A stretch of 64,000 nt of DNA from Amycolatopsis thermophila (GCF_030814215.1 NZ_JAUSUT010000001.1:1798001-1862000); one strand, 5' to 3'. Counted from the first letter of the stretch, positions 8,340-16,984 are shown. The notes: generated from the sequence alone by a model not told the origin. Numbers and translations: made by a program.

Positions 8340-9065
8340 ATGACCACAACGCTGGCGAGCAAGCAGTACGAGGCCGTCATCACGACGGACCCGCGGATCG
8401 TTCGGGCGTGCCAGGAACTGCGGCACAGTGTCTTCACCACCGAGTTCGGGGCCGCCCCGCACACCGGCGGGCTCGACGTCGACGAGTTCGACGACGTGTG
8501 CGAGCACCTCGCCGTGTCGTGCGACGGCGAGGTCGTCGGCACCTACCGGCTGCTGCCGCCCGGCCGCTCGGCGCGGCTGTACTCACAGTCGGAGTTCGAC
8601 CTGGACGGTCTGACGCCGCTGCGGCCGTTCCTGGTCGAGACCGGCCGCTCGTGCGTGCGCCCGGACCACCGCTCCGGCGGCGTGATCAACCTGATGTGGG
8701 CGGCGATGGCCCGCTACGTGGTGCGCCACGGCTACCGCTACCTCGCCGGGTGCGCGTCGGTGTCGCTGGCCGACGGCGGCGCCGCGGCGGCCGCGACGTG
8801 GGCGCTGGCGCAGGCCAACCACCAGCCGGCGGGTGAACTGCGCGTCGAACCGCACCGGCCGTGGATCCCGCTCCCCCGCGGCGAACGGCCCCCGGGCTAC
8901 GCCCAGGTGCCGCCGCTGCTGCGGGGTTACCTGCGCCTCGGCGCGTGGGTGTGCGGCCCGCCGGCGCACGACCCGGACTTCGCCGTCGCCGACTTCTTCA
9001 CCGTCCTGGCGGTGGACCAGATCAACGAGCGCTACCGGCGCTACTTCCTCGGGGACGATTCATGA
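8340..9065 (+). CDS. GNAT family N-acyltransferase, OlsB-like (ornithine lipid-type)
   Basis: The 241-aa protein belongs to the acyl-ACP-using GNAT group that includes OlsB, which N-acylates ornithine to lyso-ornithine lipid. Supporting segments are RHSVFTTEFG near residues 28-37, a GTYRLLP core strand, ETGRSCVRPDHRSGGVI (the typical family stretch) and the LMWAAMARYV helix. Its stop overlaps the next start (ATGA) and the neighbour is a PlsC-type acyltransferase. That OlsB-OlsA order makes ornithine-lipid synthesis the best guess; another amino acid head group is possible. Confidence 0.8.
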   Translation: MTTTLASKQYEAVITTDPRIVRACQELRHSVFTTEFGAAPHTGGLDVDEFDDVCEHLAVSCDGEVVGTYRLLPPGRSARLYSQSEFDLDGLTPLRPFLVETGRSCVRPDHRSGGVINLMWAAMARYVVRHGYRYLAGCASVSLADGGAAAAATWALAQANHQPAGELRVEPHRPWIPLPRGERPPGYAQVPPLLRGYLRLGAWVCGPPAHDPDFAVADFFTVLAVDQINERYRRYFLGDDS

Positions 9066-9826
9066 GCGCGTGGGACGTTTCTTCACCTTGTACCCCTCGC
9101 TGCGTCACCCACCGGCTGCCTGCGGTCGGCACACTGCTGACCGTGCAACGGTGGCTGGCGCTGGGCTCGGCCCTCGCCGGCGTGCGGCGGGGAAACCTGC
9201 GGCCGCACGCCCGCGGGGTCCTCGGCGCACTCGGCGTCACCCTGGACGCGAACACCGACCTGCTGCGGGTCCCGGGCGGCACCGGGACGCTGATCGTGGC
9301 CAACCACGTGTCGTGGCTGGACATCGTCGCGATCCTCGCCGTCGACCCGGTGGGATTCCTCGCCAAGCGCGAGGTGCGCTCGTGGCCGGTCATCGGGCGG
9401 CTCGCGCAGGACTGCGGCACCCGGTTCGTCGCGCGCCGCGAACTGCGTGAGCTGCCGGCGGTGGTCGCCGGGCTCGCGGACGCGCTGCGCGCCGGCGAAC
9501 CCGTCGTGGTGTTCCCGGAGGGCACGACCTGGTGCGGTGGCGAGGGCGGGACGTTCCGGCGGGCCGCGTTCCAGGCCGCGATCGACGCCGGGGCGCCGGT
9601 GCGGCCGGTGACCTTCGGGTATTCGCAGGGCGGGCAGCCGAGCACGGTGGCGGCGTTCGTCGGCGACGACGCTCTCCTGCCGTCGCTGAACCGGGTCGCG
9701 CGGGCCCGCGACCTGAGGATCCGGCTCACCGCGCACCCGCCGCTCGAGCCGTTCGGCAACCGGCGCGAACTGGCCGCGCGCGCCCAGGACGCGGTGCGGT
9801 GCACCCGGGTCCCGGCCCATGCTTGA
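9062..9826 (+). CDS. 1-acyl-glycerol-3-phosphate acyltransferase family protein, OlsA-like
   Basis: This is a PlsC/LPLAT-family acyltransferase of 254 aa. Motif I is NHVSWLD (the H-X4-D catalytic pair) and motif III is FPEGTTWCG. An N-terminal hydrophobic segment suggests membrane attachment. It is coupled by ATGA overlap to the OlsB-like gene, so it probably adds the second, ester-linked acyl chain (inferred from order). A role in phosphatidic acid synthesis is the alternative. The DedA gene begins 8 bp before its stop. Confidence 0.85.
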   Translation: MSAWDVSSPCTPRCVTHRLPAVGTLLTVQRWLALGSALAGVRRGNLRPHARGVLGALGVTLDANTDLLRVPGGTGTLIVANHVSWLDIVAILAVDPVGFLAKREVRSWPVIGRLAQDCGTRFVARRELRELPAVVAGLADALRAGEPVVVFPEGTTWCGGEGGTFRRAAFQAAIDAGAPVRPVTFGYSQGGQPSTVAAFVGDDALLPSLNRVARARDLRIRLTAHPPLEPFGNRRELAARAQDAVRCTRVPAHA

Positions 9827-10637
9827 CGCCCTGAACCACCTCGGTGAGCTGCTCCAGGGCACGCTCGGGTCGCCCTGGCTGTGGCTGATCGTGTTCGCCG
9901 TGGCGGGGCTGGACGCGTTGCTGCCGTTCATGCCGAGCGAGACGACGGTGATCGCGGTCGCCGTCCTGCTCGGCACCGACGTGCCCCGGCTGGCGCTGCT
10001 GGCGCTGATCGCGGGTGCCGGCGCACTCGCCGGGGACTGCCTGTCGCACGCGGTGGGACGCGGGGCGGCACCGGCGCTGACCCGGTGGCTGCGAGCCGGC
10101 GATCAGGACCGGTACGAGTGGGCGCGCGGCCAGGTCGAGCGCAACACCGGCCTGCTGATCGTCGCCGGCCGGTACCTCCCCGGCGGCCGGGTCGCGAGCG
10201 GGCTCGCGACGGGCAGCATGGGCGTGCCCTGGGCGCGGTTCGTCGCGCTCGACGCCCTGGGGGCCGGGATCTGGGCGGTCTACAGCGTGGTCATCGGCGC
10301 CATCGGCGGCGCCGGCTTCGAGGGCAAGCCCGCCAAGGGCCTGCTGCTGTCGTTCGGCATCGGCCTGCTCGTGGTCGGTGTCATCGAGGTCGTGCGGCGG
10401 ATACGCTCACGGCATGGAGCACGCCTCGTATCTCGCGATCATCGAGCACCAGAGCCGGGAGCTGTGGGCGGCGGCGGTCAAGGCGGGGCCGGAGGCACCC
10501 GTGCCGACGTGTCCGAAGTGGACTGTCCAGCGCCTCGTCGCCCACCTGGCGAAGGTCCACTCCTGGGTCCGCTCGGCGATCGCCGACCCGACCGGGGAGA
10601 ACGTGCGGCGCGGGCAGCCGCCCGAAAACTGGACTGA
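9819..10637 (+). CDS. DedA family membrane protein, with run-on C-terminal tail
   Basis: Residues 1-200 form a DedA/SNARE-associated-type membrane protein. The marker segments FMPSETTVI and GRYLPGGRVASGLATGSMG are both present, with several membrane helices. DedA proteins act in lipid scrambling and proton-dependent membrane homeostasis, which fits the upstream acyltransferases. From about residue 200 the frame continues 74 residues as low-complexity Gly/Arg/Pro sequence, entirely over the next gene. The family usually ends near 200-220 aa, so this tail is suspicious. It may be a genuine run-on caused by a lost stop. Confidence 0.85.
   Translation: MLDALNHLGELLQGTLGSPWLWLIVFAVAGLDALLPFMPSETTVIAVAVLLGTDVPRLALLALIAGAGALAGDCLSHAVGRGAAPALTRWLRAGDQDRYEWARGQVERNTGLLIVAGRYLPGGRVASGLATGSMGVPWARFVALDALGAGIWAVYSVVIGAIGGAGFEGKPAKGLLLSFGIGLLVVGVIEVVRRIRSRHGARLVSRDHRAPEPGAVGGGGQGGAGGTRADVSEVDCPAPRRPPGEGPLLGPLGDRRPDRGERAARAAARKLD
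10402..10413 (+). promoter_or_regulatory. Leaderless-type promoter -10 for the mycothiol-dependent enzyme
   Basis: TACGCT (10402-10407) followed by 6 nt and then ATG at 10414 fits the actinobacterial leaderless arrangement. It lies inside the DedA coding sequence. Confidence 0.45.
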
Positions 10638-11154
10638 ACTGCTGGACTTCTCGGCCGAGCAGATGACCGGGATGGTGGCCGAGCTCGCCGACCCGGCCAC
10701 GCCCGCGTGGCTGCCGTTCACCCGCTACGCGCAGACCGTCGGGTCCTGGGCCCGGCGGCAGGCGCACGAGGCGGCGATCCACCGGCTCGACGCCGAGCAC
10801 GCCCTGGCCGGCAGCGGCGACCCGTCGGCGATCCCGTCGCTGGTGTTCGACCCGGAGTTCGCCGCCGACGGCATCGACGAGCTGATCGCCTGGATGCTGC
10901 CCACGCGGGTGAAGTGGGACCAGTTCGCGGTCTCCGGCTCGGTGCTGGTGCACGCCGCCGACGCCGGGCGCATGTGGCGGGTCGTGCTGCACCCCGGTCA
11001 GCCGGCGACGATCGACCCGGTGACGGCCGCGTTCGACGCCGGTGTGACCGTCGCGGGCACCGCCGACGCGGTGTACCGGCGGGTGTGGGGGCGGCCCAGC
11101 CACGCGTCGGTCAGTGGTGACCTGCGTCTCCTGGAGCCCCTGGCCGCACCCTGA
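10414..11154 (+). CDS. Maleylpyruvate isomerase family mycothiol-dependent enzyme
   Basis: The 246-aa protein fits the mycothiol-S-transferase/maleylpyruvate isomerase (DinB-like) superfamily. It has an N-terminal WTVQRLVAHLAKVH helix carrying the first metal-type His, and RRQAHEAAIHRLDAEHAL with the two further His/Glu ligands. These enzymes use mycothiol to isomerise or conjugate electrophiles, consistent with mshA in the same window. The start at 10414 is supported by the -10 box just upstream. The coding region overlaps the DedA run-on tail by 224 bp in another frame. Confidence 0.88.
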   Translation: MEHASYLAIIEHQSRELWAAAVKAGPEAPVPTCPKWTVQRLVAHLAKVHSWVRSAIADPTGENVRRGQPPENWTELLDFSAEQMTGMVAELADPATPAWLPFTRYAQTVGSWARRQAHEAAIHRLDAEHALAGSGDPSAIPSLVFDPEFAADGIDELIAWMLPTRVKWDQFAVSGSVLVHAADAGRMWRVVLHPGQPATIDPVTAAFDAGVTVAGTADAVYRRVWGRPSHASVSGDLRLLEPLAAP

Positions 11155-11180
11155 GCCGGTGCGGCGGGGAAGATGGGGCC

Positions 11181-12041
11181 GTGTCCGAACGACGTTATGT
11201 GATCACCTTCGGCTGCCCCGACCGCACCGGCATCGTCGCGCGTGTCGCGTCCTTCCTCGCCGACGCCGGCGGGTGGATCGTCGAGGCCGCCTACCACACC
11301 GATCCGGACACCGGCTGGTTCTTCACCCGCCAGGAAGTCCGGGCGGACTCGCTGCCCTTCGGTGTGGACGAACTGCGCGCGCGCTTCGCCGAGATCGCGT
11401 CCTCGCTGTCGGCCGAGTCGAACTGGCGCGTCGAGGACACCGCCGAGCGGCGCCGCGTGGTGATCCTGGTGTCGAAGGAGGGGCACTGCCTCTACGACCT
11501 GCTGGGCCGGGTCGCCGCGGGCGAACTGGACGTCGACGTGCGCGCGGTGATCGGCAACCACGACAACCTGGCGGACATCACGCGCGCGCACGGCATCCCG
11601 TTCCACCACGTGCCGTTCCCCGCCGGGGACAAGGCCGAGGCGTTCGCGCAAGTGCGCAAGCTGGTCGACGAGCACGACCCGCACGCCGTCGTCCTGGCGC
11701 GGTTCATGCAGATCCTGCCGCCCGAGCTGTGCCGGGCGTGGGCCGGGCGGGCCATCAACATCCACCACAGCTTCCTGCCGTCGTTCATCGGCGCCCGGCC
11801 GTACCACCAGGCGCACCGGCGCGGGGTGAAGCTGGTCGGCGCGACGTGCCACTACGTGACCGCCGACCTGGACGCCGGGCCGATCATCGAGCAGGACGTG
11901 ATCCGCGTCGACCACGGCGACACCGTGCCGGACCTGGTGCGCAAGGGCCGCGACATCGAGAAGGTGACGCTGGCGCGGGGCCTGCGGTGGCACCTGGAGA
12001 GCCGGGTCCTGGTGCACGGCAACCGCACGGTGGTGTTCTAG
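11181..12041 (+). CDS. purU: Formyltetrahydrofolate deformylase
   Basis: PurU hydrolyses 10-formyl-THF to THF and formate, balancing one-carbon pools and feeding PurT. An N-terminal ACT domain (residues about 4-85) is followed by the formyltransferase-type catalytic domain. The active-site block INIHHSFLPSFIGARPYHQA and the later DLDAGPIIEQD are intact. The length of 286 aa matches the family. GGGGAAG precedes the GTG start. The convergent neighbour's stop overlaps by 4 bp. Confidence 0.95.
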   Translation: MSERRYVITFGCPDRTGIVARVASFLADAGGWIVEAAYHTDPDTGWFFTRQEVRADSLPFGVDELRARFAEIASSLSAESNWRVEDTAERRRVVILVSKEGHCLYDLLGRVAAGELDVDVRAVIGNHDNLADITRAHGIPFHHVPFPAGDKAEAFAQVRKLVDEHDPHAVVLARFMQILPPELCRAWAGRAINIHHSFLPSFIGARPYHQAHRRGVKLVGATCHYVTADLDAGPIIEQDVIRVDHGDTVPDLVRKGRDIEKVTLARGLRWHLESRVLVHGNRTVVF

Positions 12042-12790
12042 CTGACGATGATCGCGCCGGCGATCAGCAGGGTGTAGACGACCGCCGCGGCCTGGATCGT
12101 CCTGGTGCGGCGGCGTTCCGGCCATGACGTGTACCTGAGCAGCCAGGCCAGCGCCGGCATCACGAGGATCGCGTGCAGGGCGACGGCGTGCACCGGTTTG
12201 AGCGAGCCCGCGGTCGTGTAGGCGAGCTGCGGTTGCCCGCCACGGGCCAGCGTGACGCCGTCGGCGACCATGATCGCGCCCACGACCATCGCCGCGAACA
12301 GCACGACGAACCCGAACCGCAGGGCCAGCGTCATGCTCGGGCTGAGGGTGGTGGTGCGCCAGGCGGCCACGGCGAAGCCCAGCACGGTCACGATGATGAC
12401 CCCGCCGCCCGCGGCGAGCGTGTACGAGACGACCGTGTCGAAGCCGGTCTCGAAGTTGAAGTGCGACGGCACCCGGCGCCAGACCTGCAGGGTCACCAGG
12501 GCGACCTCGACGACGCTGACGGCGGTGAACGCGCCGAGCAGCGCGGTGCGGCGGCGGATGGTCAGGAAGGACGTGGCCCACGCGAGACCGGCCAGGGTCA
12601 GCCCGAAGGACAGGCCGAACGTCATGGCCTTGCGGTAGGACAGCGGGCCCTCCCACGTGGTGCCGCTCGCCACGAGGATCACCAGGTGCACGAGTCCGCT
12701 GGTGAACAGGACGGCGGCGACCACGTAGGCGGCCTTGTCGACGGTTCTGCCCCGGGCCCAGATGCGCCGGGTGTCCAGGAGTGCGGTCAT
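12038..12790 (-). CDS. Predicted multi-pass membrane protein, unknown function
   Basis: The 250-aa protein has about seven hydrophobic helices spread over its length, with a short basic N-terminus (RRIWARGR). No catalytic or transport motif was recognised. It resembles uncharacterised actinobacterial seven-helix proteins. It is convergent with purU and stands alone in its transcript. Confidence 0.7.
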   Translation of the reverse strand: MTALLDTRRIWARGRTVDKAAYVVAAVLFTSGLVHLVILVASGTTWEGPLSYRKAMTFGLSFGLTLAGLAWATSFLTIRRRTALLGAFTAVSVVEVALVTLQVWRRVPSHFNFETGFDTVVSYTLAAGGGVIIVTVLGFAVAAWRTTTLSPSMTLALRFGFVVLFAAMVVGAIMVADGVTLARGGQPQLAYTTAGSLKPVHAVALHAILVMPALAWLLRYTSWPERRRTRTIQAAAVVYTLLIAGAIIVS

Positions 12791-12874
12791 ACCGCCGATC
12801 CTCGGCCGGGCCGGGCGGGATTACGTCCGCCCGGAGTCGTCTCCCGGCGGTACGTCACCGGCCGTACGTCGTCC

Positions 12875-13876
12875 TCAGAGGCGGACGAGCATCTTGCCGG
12901 TGTTCGCGCCCGCCAGCAGGTCGAGGAAGGCCTGCGGCGCGTTCCGCAGCCCCTCGACGATCGTCTCCTCGTGCTTGAGCTCGCCGGAGCGGACCAGCGG
13001 CGCGACCTCCTCGAGGAACTTCGCCTGCAGGTCGTAGTGGTCGCCCACCAGGAACCCGCGGATGTCGAGCCGCTTGCCGACGATCTGCATCAGGTTGCGG
13101 GGCGCGGCCGGCGGTTCGGTCAGGTTGTAGACCGAGATCATGCCGCAGACGGCGAAGCGGGCGTGCACGTTGGCCGAGTTGATCGCGGCTTCCAGGTGCT
13201 CGCCGCCGACGTTGTCGAAGTAGACGTCGATGCCCTCCGGCGCGGCCTCTTCGAGCTGCTTCGCGACCGGTGCGTCCTTGTAGTTGAACGCGGCGTCGAA
13301 CCCGAGGTCCTCGACCAGGTGCCGGACCTTCCCGGCCGATCCCGCGCTGCCGATGACCCGCTTCGCGCCCTTGAGCTTCGCCAGCTGGCCGACGACCGAG
13401 CCCACGGCGCCGGCCGCCCCGGACACGAACACCGTGTCACCGGGCCGGAAGCGCGCGATCTCGGTCAGGCCGGCGTACGCGGTCAGCCCGGTCATGCCCA
13501 GCACACCGAGGTAGGCCTCCCGCGGCGCGGCGCCCGCGTCGATCTTCGACGCCTGGTCCGGGCGCACGACGGCGTGCGACCGCCAGCCGAAGCCGTGCAG
13601 CACCAGGTCGCCCGGCGCGAACGCGTCCGTGTTGGACTCGACGACCTCGCCGACCGCGCCGCCGAGCATCACCTTGCCGACCTCGTACGGCGCCGCGTAC
13701 GACTTGGCCGAGCTCATCCGGCCGCGCATGTACGGGTCGACGCTGATCTCCAGGTTGCGGACCAGCGCCTGGCCCTCGCCGGGGCGCGGCACCTCGACGT
13801 CGACGATGTCGAAGTTGTCCAGCGTGGGCGTGCCGTGCGGACGGGAGGCGAGCCGGATCTCGGTGGCGGTCGTCAC
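12875..13876 (-). CDS. NADP-dependent MDR family oxidoreductase (CurA-like)
   Basis: This is a zinc-free medium-chain reductase of 333 aa that reduces activated double bonds of enones. The N-terminal SVDPYMRGRM segment and the cofactor loop FVSGAAGAVGSVVGQLAK (about 145-162) are typical of the CurA/leukotriene-B4-dehydrogenase branch, and Cys ligands for zinc are absent. The C-terminal ETIVEGLRNAPQAFLDLL is also characteristic. The GTG start has an AGGAG site. The substrate is unknown. Confidence 0.9.
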   Translation of the reverse strand: MTTATEIRLASRPHGTPTLDNFDIVDVEVPRPGEGQALVRNLEISVDPYMRGRMSSAKSYAAPYEVGKVMLGGAVGEVVESNTDAFAPGDLVLHGFGWRSHAVVRPDQASKIDAGAAPREAYLGVLGMTGLTAYAGLTEIARFRPGDTVFVSGAAGAVGSVVGQLAKLKGAKRVIGSAGSAGKVRHLVEDLGFDAAFNYKDAPVAKQLEEAAPEGIDVYFDNVGGEHLEAAINSANVHARFAVCGMISVYNLTEPPAAPRNLMQIVGKRLDIRGFLVGDHYDLQAKFLEEVAPLVRSGELKHEETIVEGLRNAPQAFLDLLAGANTGKMLVRL

Positions 13877-13963
13877 GATGTGCTCCTGGGGTCGTGGATG
13901 TGTTCCACCGGCTCCAACGCACTAACCGGGGCGCCGATTCCGCTTTCGGCTGAGGTGACAGCC

Positions 13964-14398
13964 TCACACCAGCTCGGCGAGCTTGCCCAGGACACCGTCG
14001 TAGATCCGGCGGAGCCCGGCCGGCGCGAAGGTCTTCTCGAAGAAGCCGCCGATGCCGCCGGCGCCCTCCCAGCTGGTCTCGACCCGGACGACGCTGCGCT
14101 CGCCCGCGGGCCGCACCGTCCAGGTCGTGACCATGCTGGAGTTGGCGTCGGTCTCGACGAGGGTGCCCGCTTCCGGCTCGGACACACTCGCCGCGACGTC
14201 CCGCACCCTCTTCGAGGTGGCCTGCAGCTTCCACTTCGCCTTCGTGCCGGCGCCGGTCCCGCCCTCGACCACCTCGTAGTCGCGGTAGTGCTCGGTCAGG
14301 ATCTTCGGCCTGGTCTCGGCGTAGTCCGCGACCAGCGTCCGGACCGTCTTGGCCGGCGCGTCGATCGTCCGTTCCGCACTGGCGGTGACCTTCGCCAT
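13964..14398 (-). CDS. SRPBCC (START-like) family protein
   Basis: The 144-aa protein has the polyketide-cyclase/START-like helix-grip pattern: ERTIDAPAKTVRTLVADYAE at the N-terminus, a run of antiparallel strands, and a final helix GLRRIYDGVLGKLAELV. These proteins bind small hydrophobic ligands. It lies between two minus-strand genes, with its own GAGG site before the ATG. There is no clear partner. Confidence 0.8.
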   Translation of the reverse strand: MAKVTASAERTIDAPAKTVRTLVADYAETRPKILTEHYRDYEVVEGGTGAGTKAKWKLQATSKRVRDVAASVSEPEAGTLVETDANSSMVTTWTVRPAGERSVVRVETSWEGAGGIGGFFEKTFAPAGLRRIYDGVLGKLAELV

Positions 14399-14445
14399 AG
14401 CGACCTCCTCGTTGCTCGAAGTCCCGTCGCCCGCGACTCTAGCGA

Positions 14446-15366
14446 TCAGCGGAGTCCCTGCTGGGACAGCCAGTCCTTCGCCACGTCGGCCACCTGGTCG
14501 CCGTCCTCGTCCACCTGCTTGTTCAGCTCGCGCAGCTGGTCGGTGGTCAGCTTGGCGCTCACCGCGTTGACGGCCGCGGCGAAGTCCGGGCCGCGCTCGT
14601 CGAGCACCTTCTGGTTGACCGCCGGCACGATGTTCTCGGTGGCCACGATGTGCTGGTCGTCCTCCAGCGCGGTGAAGTCGGAGCTGCCGACCAGCGGGTT
14701 CACCGAGTCGAGCGGGATGACCGTGACCGCACCGGAGCGCAACTGCTCGACCCGCGGGCCGGACTCCTGGATGCTCGAGAACGTGACGTTCAGCTTGTAG
14801 ACGTCACGGAAGCCGACGAAGCAGTTGGCGCGGGTGCCGCACTCCGGCGGGCCGCCAAGGACGACCTTGTCCAGCTTCTTCAGGTCGCTGATCGTCTTCA
14901 GCCCCTGCTGCTGCGCCAGGTCGGACTTCACGACGTAGGTGTTCTTGTTCTCCGCCGGGGCGTAGTCGAGCAGGCCGACGCCGGACGGCTTGAACAGCTC
15001 GGCGAGCTTGGCGTGCTCGGACGCGGCGTCCGTCGGCGCCTGCTCGTTGAAGCCGGAGCTGATCGCCGCGCCCTGGTACTCGGGGATGAACTGCAGCTCA
15101 CCCGACTTCAGCGACGGGTACACGAGCTCGCGCGAGCCGATGTTGAACTTCCGCTGGACCGGGTAGCCCTTCGCCTCCAGCGCCTGCGAGTACACCTCGG
15201 CCAGGATCTGGCTGTCGGTGAAGTTGAAGGACGCCACCACGATCGGCGCACCGCCCTTGCCCGGTGCGGCCGAGCCGCCGCCGTCGTTCCCGCCGCCACA
15301 GGCCGTCAAACCGAGGACCGCTACCGCGAGCACCCCCGCCGCCCGCAGGCTCGTCGTCCATCGCAT
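14446..15366 (-). CDS. Glycine betaine/choline-type ABC transporter substrate-binding lipoprotein
   Basis: The 306-aa protein has a lipoprotein signal with lipobox LTAC (Cys about 23) and an OpuAC-type binding domain. The N-terminal FNFTDSQILAEVYSQALE and the PEYQGAAI segments are typical of ProX/OsmF-like quaternary-amine binders. It is divergent from two permease genes (15484-16984). No ATP-binding subunit of this transporter is present nearby. Confidence 0.88.
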   Translation of the reverse strand: MRWTTSLRAAGVLAVAVLGLTACGGGNDGGGSAAPGKGGAPIVVASFNFTDSQILAEVYSQALEAKGYPVQRKFNIGSRELVYPSLKSGELQFIPEYQGAAISSGFNEQAPTDAASEHAKLAELFKPSGVGLLDYAPAENKNTYVVKSDLAQQQGLKTISDLKKLDKVVLGGPPECGTRANCFVGFRDVYKLNVTFSSIQESGPRVEQLRSGAVTVIPLDSVNPLVGSSDFTALEDDQHIVATENIVPAVNQKVLDERGPDFAAAVNAVSAKLTTDQLRELNKQVDEDGDQVADVAKDWLSQQGLR

Positions 15367-15471
15367 ACCTGTTCACCCTCCCAGTGCTGTGCAACGTGGC
15401 GACCTTATCCGCGACCACCGACAGAAACCACATCGTGGGATCGGCTCCCGGACAGTGTCGGTCACCGCCCG

Positions 15472-15483
15472 TATGCTCGCCCG
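15472..15483 (+). promoter_or_regulatory. Leaderless-type promoter -10 for the betaine permease pair
   Basis: TATGCT (15472-15477) plus a 6-nt spacer leads directly to the GTG at 15484. Confidence 0.45.
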
Positions 15484-16170
15484 GTGAGCGAGTACGTGCT
15501 GGCCGCGAGCGACCGGCCGCTGTTCGAGTGGCGCTGGGTGGAGCGCAACGCGGACGAGATCGTGCAGCGCCTGGGTGAGCACCTGGCGCTGACGACCGCG
15601 GCGCTCGCGATCGGGCTGGTGGTGTCCGTCGCGTTGGCCGTGCTGTCGCTGCGGTGGCGGTGGTTCTACGCGGTCGCGCTGGGCACGGCTGGTGCGCTGT
15701 ACGTCATTCCGAGCCTGGGCGCGTTCGCGCTGCTGGTGCCGTTCTTCGGGCTGTCGTTCACCACGGCGGTCATCCCGCTGGCGACGTACACGCTGCTGAT
15801 CCTGCTGCGCAACATCGTCACCGGGATCCAGCAGGTGCCCGCGGAGGTGCGGGAGGCCGCGATCGGGATGGGCTTCACCCGGCTGCGGCTGTTGTTGCAG
15901 GTCGAGCTCCCGCTCGCGCTGCCGGTGGTGATCGCCGGGCTGCGGGTGGCGGCGGTCACGACGATCGGGCTGGTCACGGTCACCGCGATGCTCGGCATGG
16001 GCGGCCTGGGCTTCTTCATCCGGCAGGGCATCCAGACGACCACCCCCAACCCGACGGCGATCATCGTCGGGATCGGGTTGTCCATCGTGCTGGCCGTGCT
16101 GGTGGACGCGCTGCTCTGGCTGAGCGAGCGGGCGCTGGCGCCCTGGGCCCGGAAGGCGGGGCGGGCGTGA
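15484..16170 (+). CDS. ABC transporter permease (betaine/choline type), subunit 1
   Basis: The 228-aa protein has five to six membrane helices and the permease coupling loop EAAIGMGFTRLRLLLQVELPLALP (EAA motif). The GTG start follows a TANNNT-N6 box, so I excluded the much longer upstream frame. Its stop overlaps (GTGA) a near-copy of the next gene's start region. It should pair with the second permease to import a quaternary amine across the plasma membrane. Confidence 0.88.
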   Translation: MSEYVLAASDRPLFEWRWVERNADEIVQRLGEHLALTTAALAIGLVVSVALAVLSLRWRWFYAVALGTAGALYVIPSLGAFALLVPFFGLSFTTAVIPLATYTLLILLRNIVTGIQQVPAEVREAAIGMGFTRLRLLLQVELPLALPVVIAGLRVAAVTTIGLVTVTAMLGMGGLGFFIRQGIQTTTPNPTAIIVGIGLSIVLAVLVDALLWLSERALAPWARKAGRA

Positions 16171-16279
16171 ACGCCATCGACCACGGCCGGCCGGCCCGCC
16201 GGAGCCGGACCGGCGCCACCACGAGGCCCCACCCGCCCACACGGAAGGCGGCCCGCGCGTGAACGCCATCGACCAGGCC
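16150..16279 (+). repeat. Direct near-duplication of the second permease's start region (92 bp apart)
   Basis: About 34 bp at 16150-16183 recur at 16242-16275 with three mismatches, including an exact 19-bp core with the GTG and first codons (V-N-A-I-D). The first copy opens a 31-codon ORF, whose TGA overlaps the true GTG start at 16259 (GTGA). The spacing of 92 bp puts the copies in different frames. Confidence 0.75.
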
Positions 16280-16984
16280 CTGGACTGGCTGGGCCAACCG
16301 AACCGCTGGAGCTGGACCGACCCCGCCGGCATCCCCTACCGCACGCTCGAGCACCTGGGCTTTTCGGCGTTGTCGCTGGTCATCGCGGCCGCGCTGGCGG
16401 TCCCGCCCGCGCTGGTGCTCGCCCATCACCGGCGCGGGGCGTTCCTGGCCGGCAGCGCGGTCAACATCGGGCGCGCCATCCCGAGCTTCGGGCTCATCAT
16501 CCTGTTCTGGTACCTGGCGAGCCGCTGGGAGTTCGACACGTCGTTCTGGCCGTTGCTCTTCGCGCTGGTCGCGCTGGCCCTGCCGCCGCTGTTCACCAAC
16601 ACGTACGCGGGCGTGGTTTCGGTCGAGCCGGAGGCCGTGGACGCGGCCCGCGGCATCGGGCACACCGAGGGCCAGGTCATGCTGCGCATCGAGCTGCCGC
16701 TGGCGTTGCCGGTGGTGCTGGCGGGCGCGCGGGTGGCGTTCCTGCAGCTCGTGGCGACGGTCGCGATCGGCGCGATCGTCAACGACGGTGGCGGGCTGGG
16801 CCGCTTCATCGTGGACGGGTTCGCGCAGGGCGCGGGCGGCTACGGCGAGATCCTGGCGGGCGGGCTCGCGGTGATCGTCTTGGCGCTGGCGTGCGAGGGC
16901 GTGTTCGCCCTGCTGGAGCGGTTCGCCGTGCCGCGGGGCCTGGCCCTGTCGCGCCGGGCCGGGTTGTCTACGCGACCGGTTTAG
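16259..16984 (+). CDS. ABC transporter permease (betaine/choline type), subunit 2
   Basis: The 241-aa membrane protein contains the permease motif EAVDAARGIGHTEGQVMLRIELPLALP and about six helices, paired with subunit 1. The GTG start sits at the second copy of a duplicated start region. Its 3' end overlaps the convergent YbaK-type gene by 17 bp. No ATPase gene follows. Confidence 0.88.
   Translation: MNAIDQALDWLGQPNRWSWTDPAGIPYRTLEHLGFSALSLVIAAALAVPPALVLAHHRRGAFLAGSAVNIGRAIPSFGLIILFWYLASRWEFDTSFWPLLFALVALALPPLFTNTYAGVVSVEPEAVDAARGIGHTEGQVMLRIELPLALPVVLAGARVAFLQLVATVAIGAIVNDGGGLGRFIVDGFAQGAGGYGEILAGGLAVIVLALACEGVFALLERFAVPRGLALSRRAGLSTRPV

Noticed and set aside
12173-14800. 875-codon plus-strand open frame
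   Set aside because: It spans four clear minus-strand genes (membrane protein, reductase, SRPBCC, binding protein), reads as compositional sequence and has no ribosome site.
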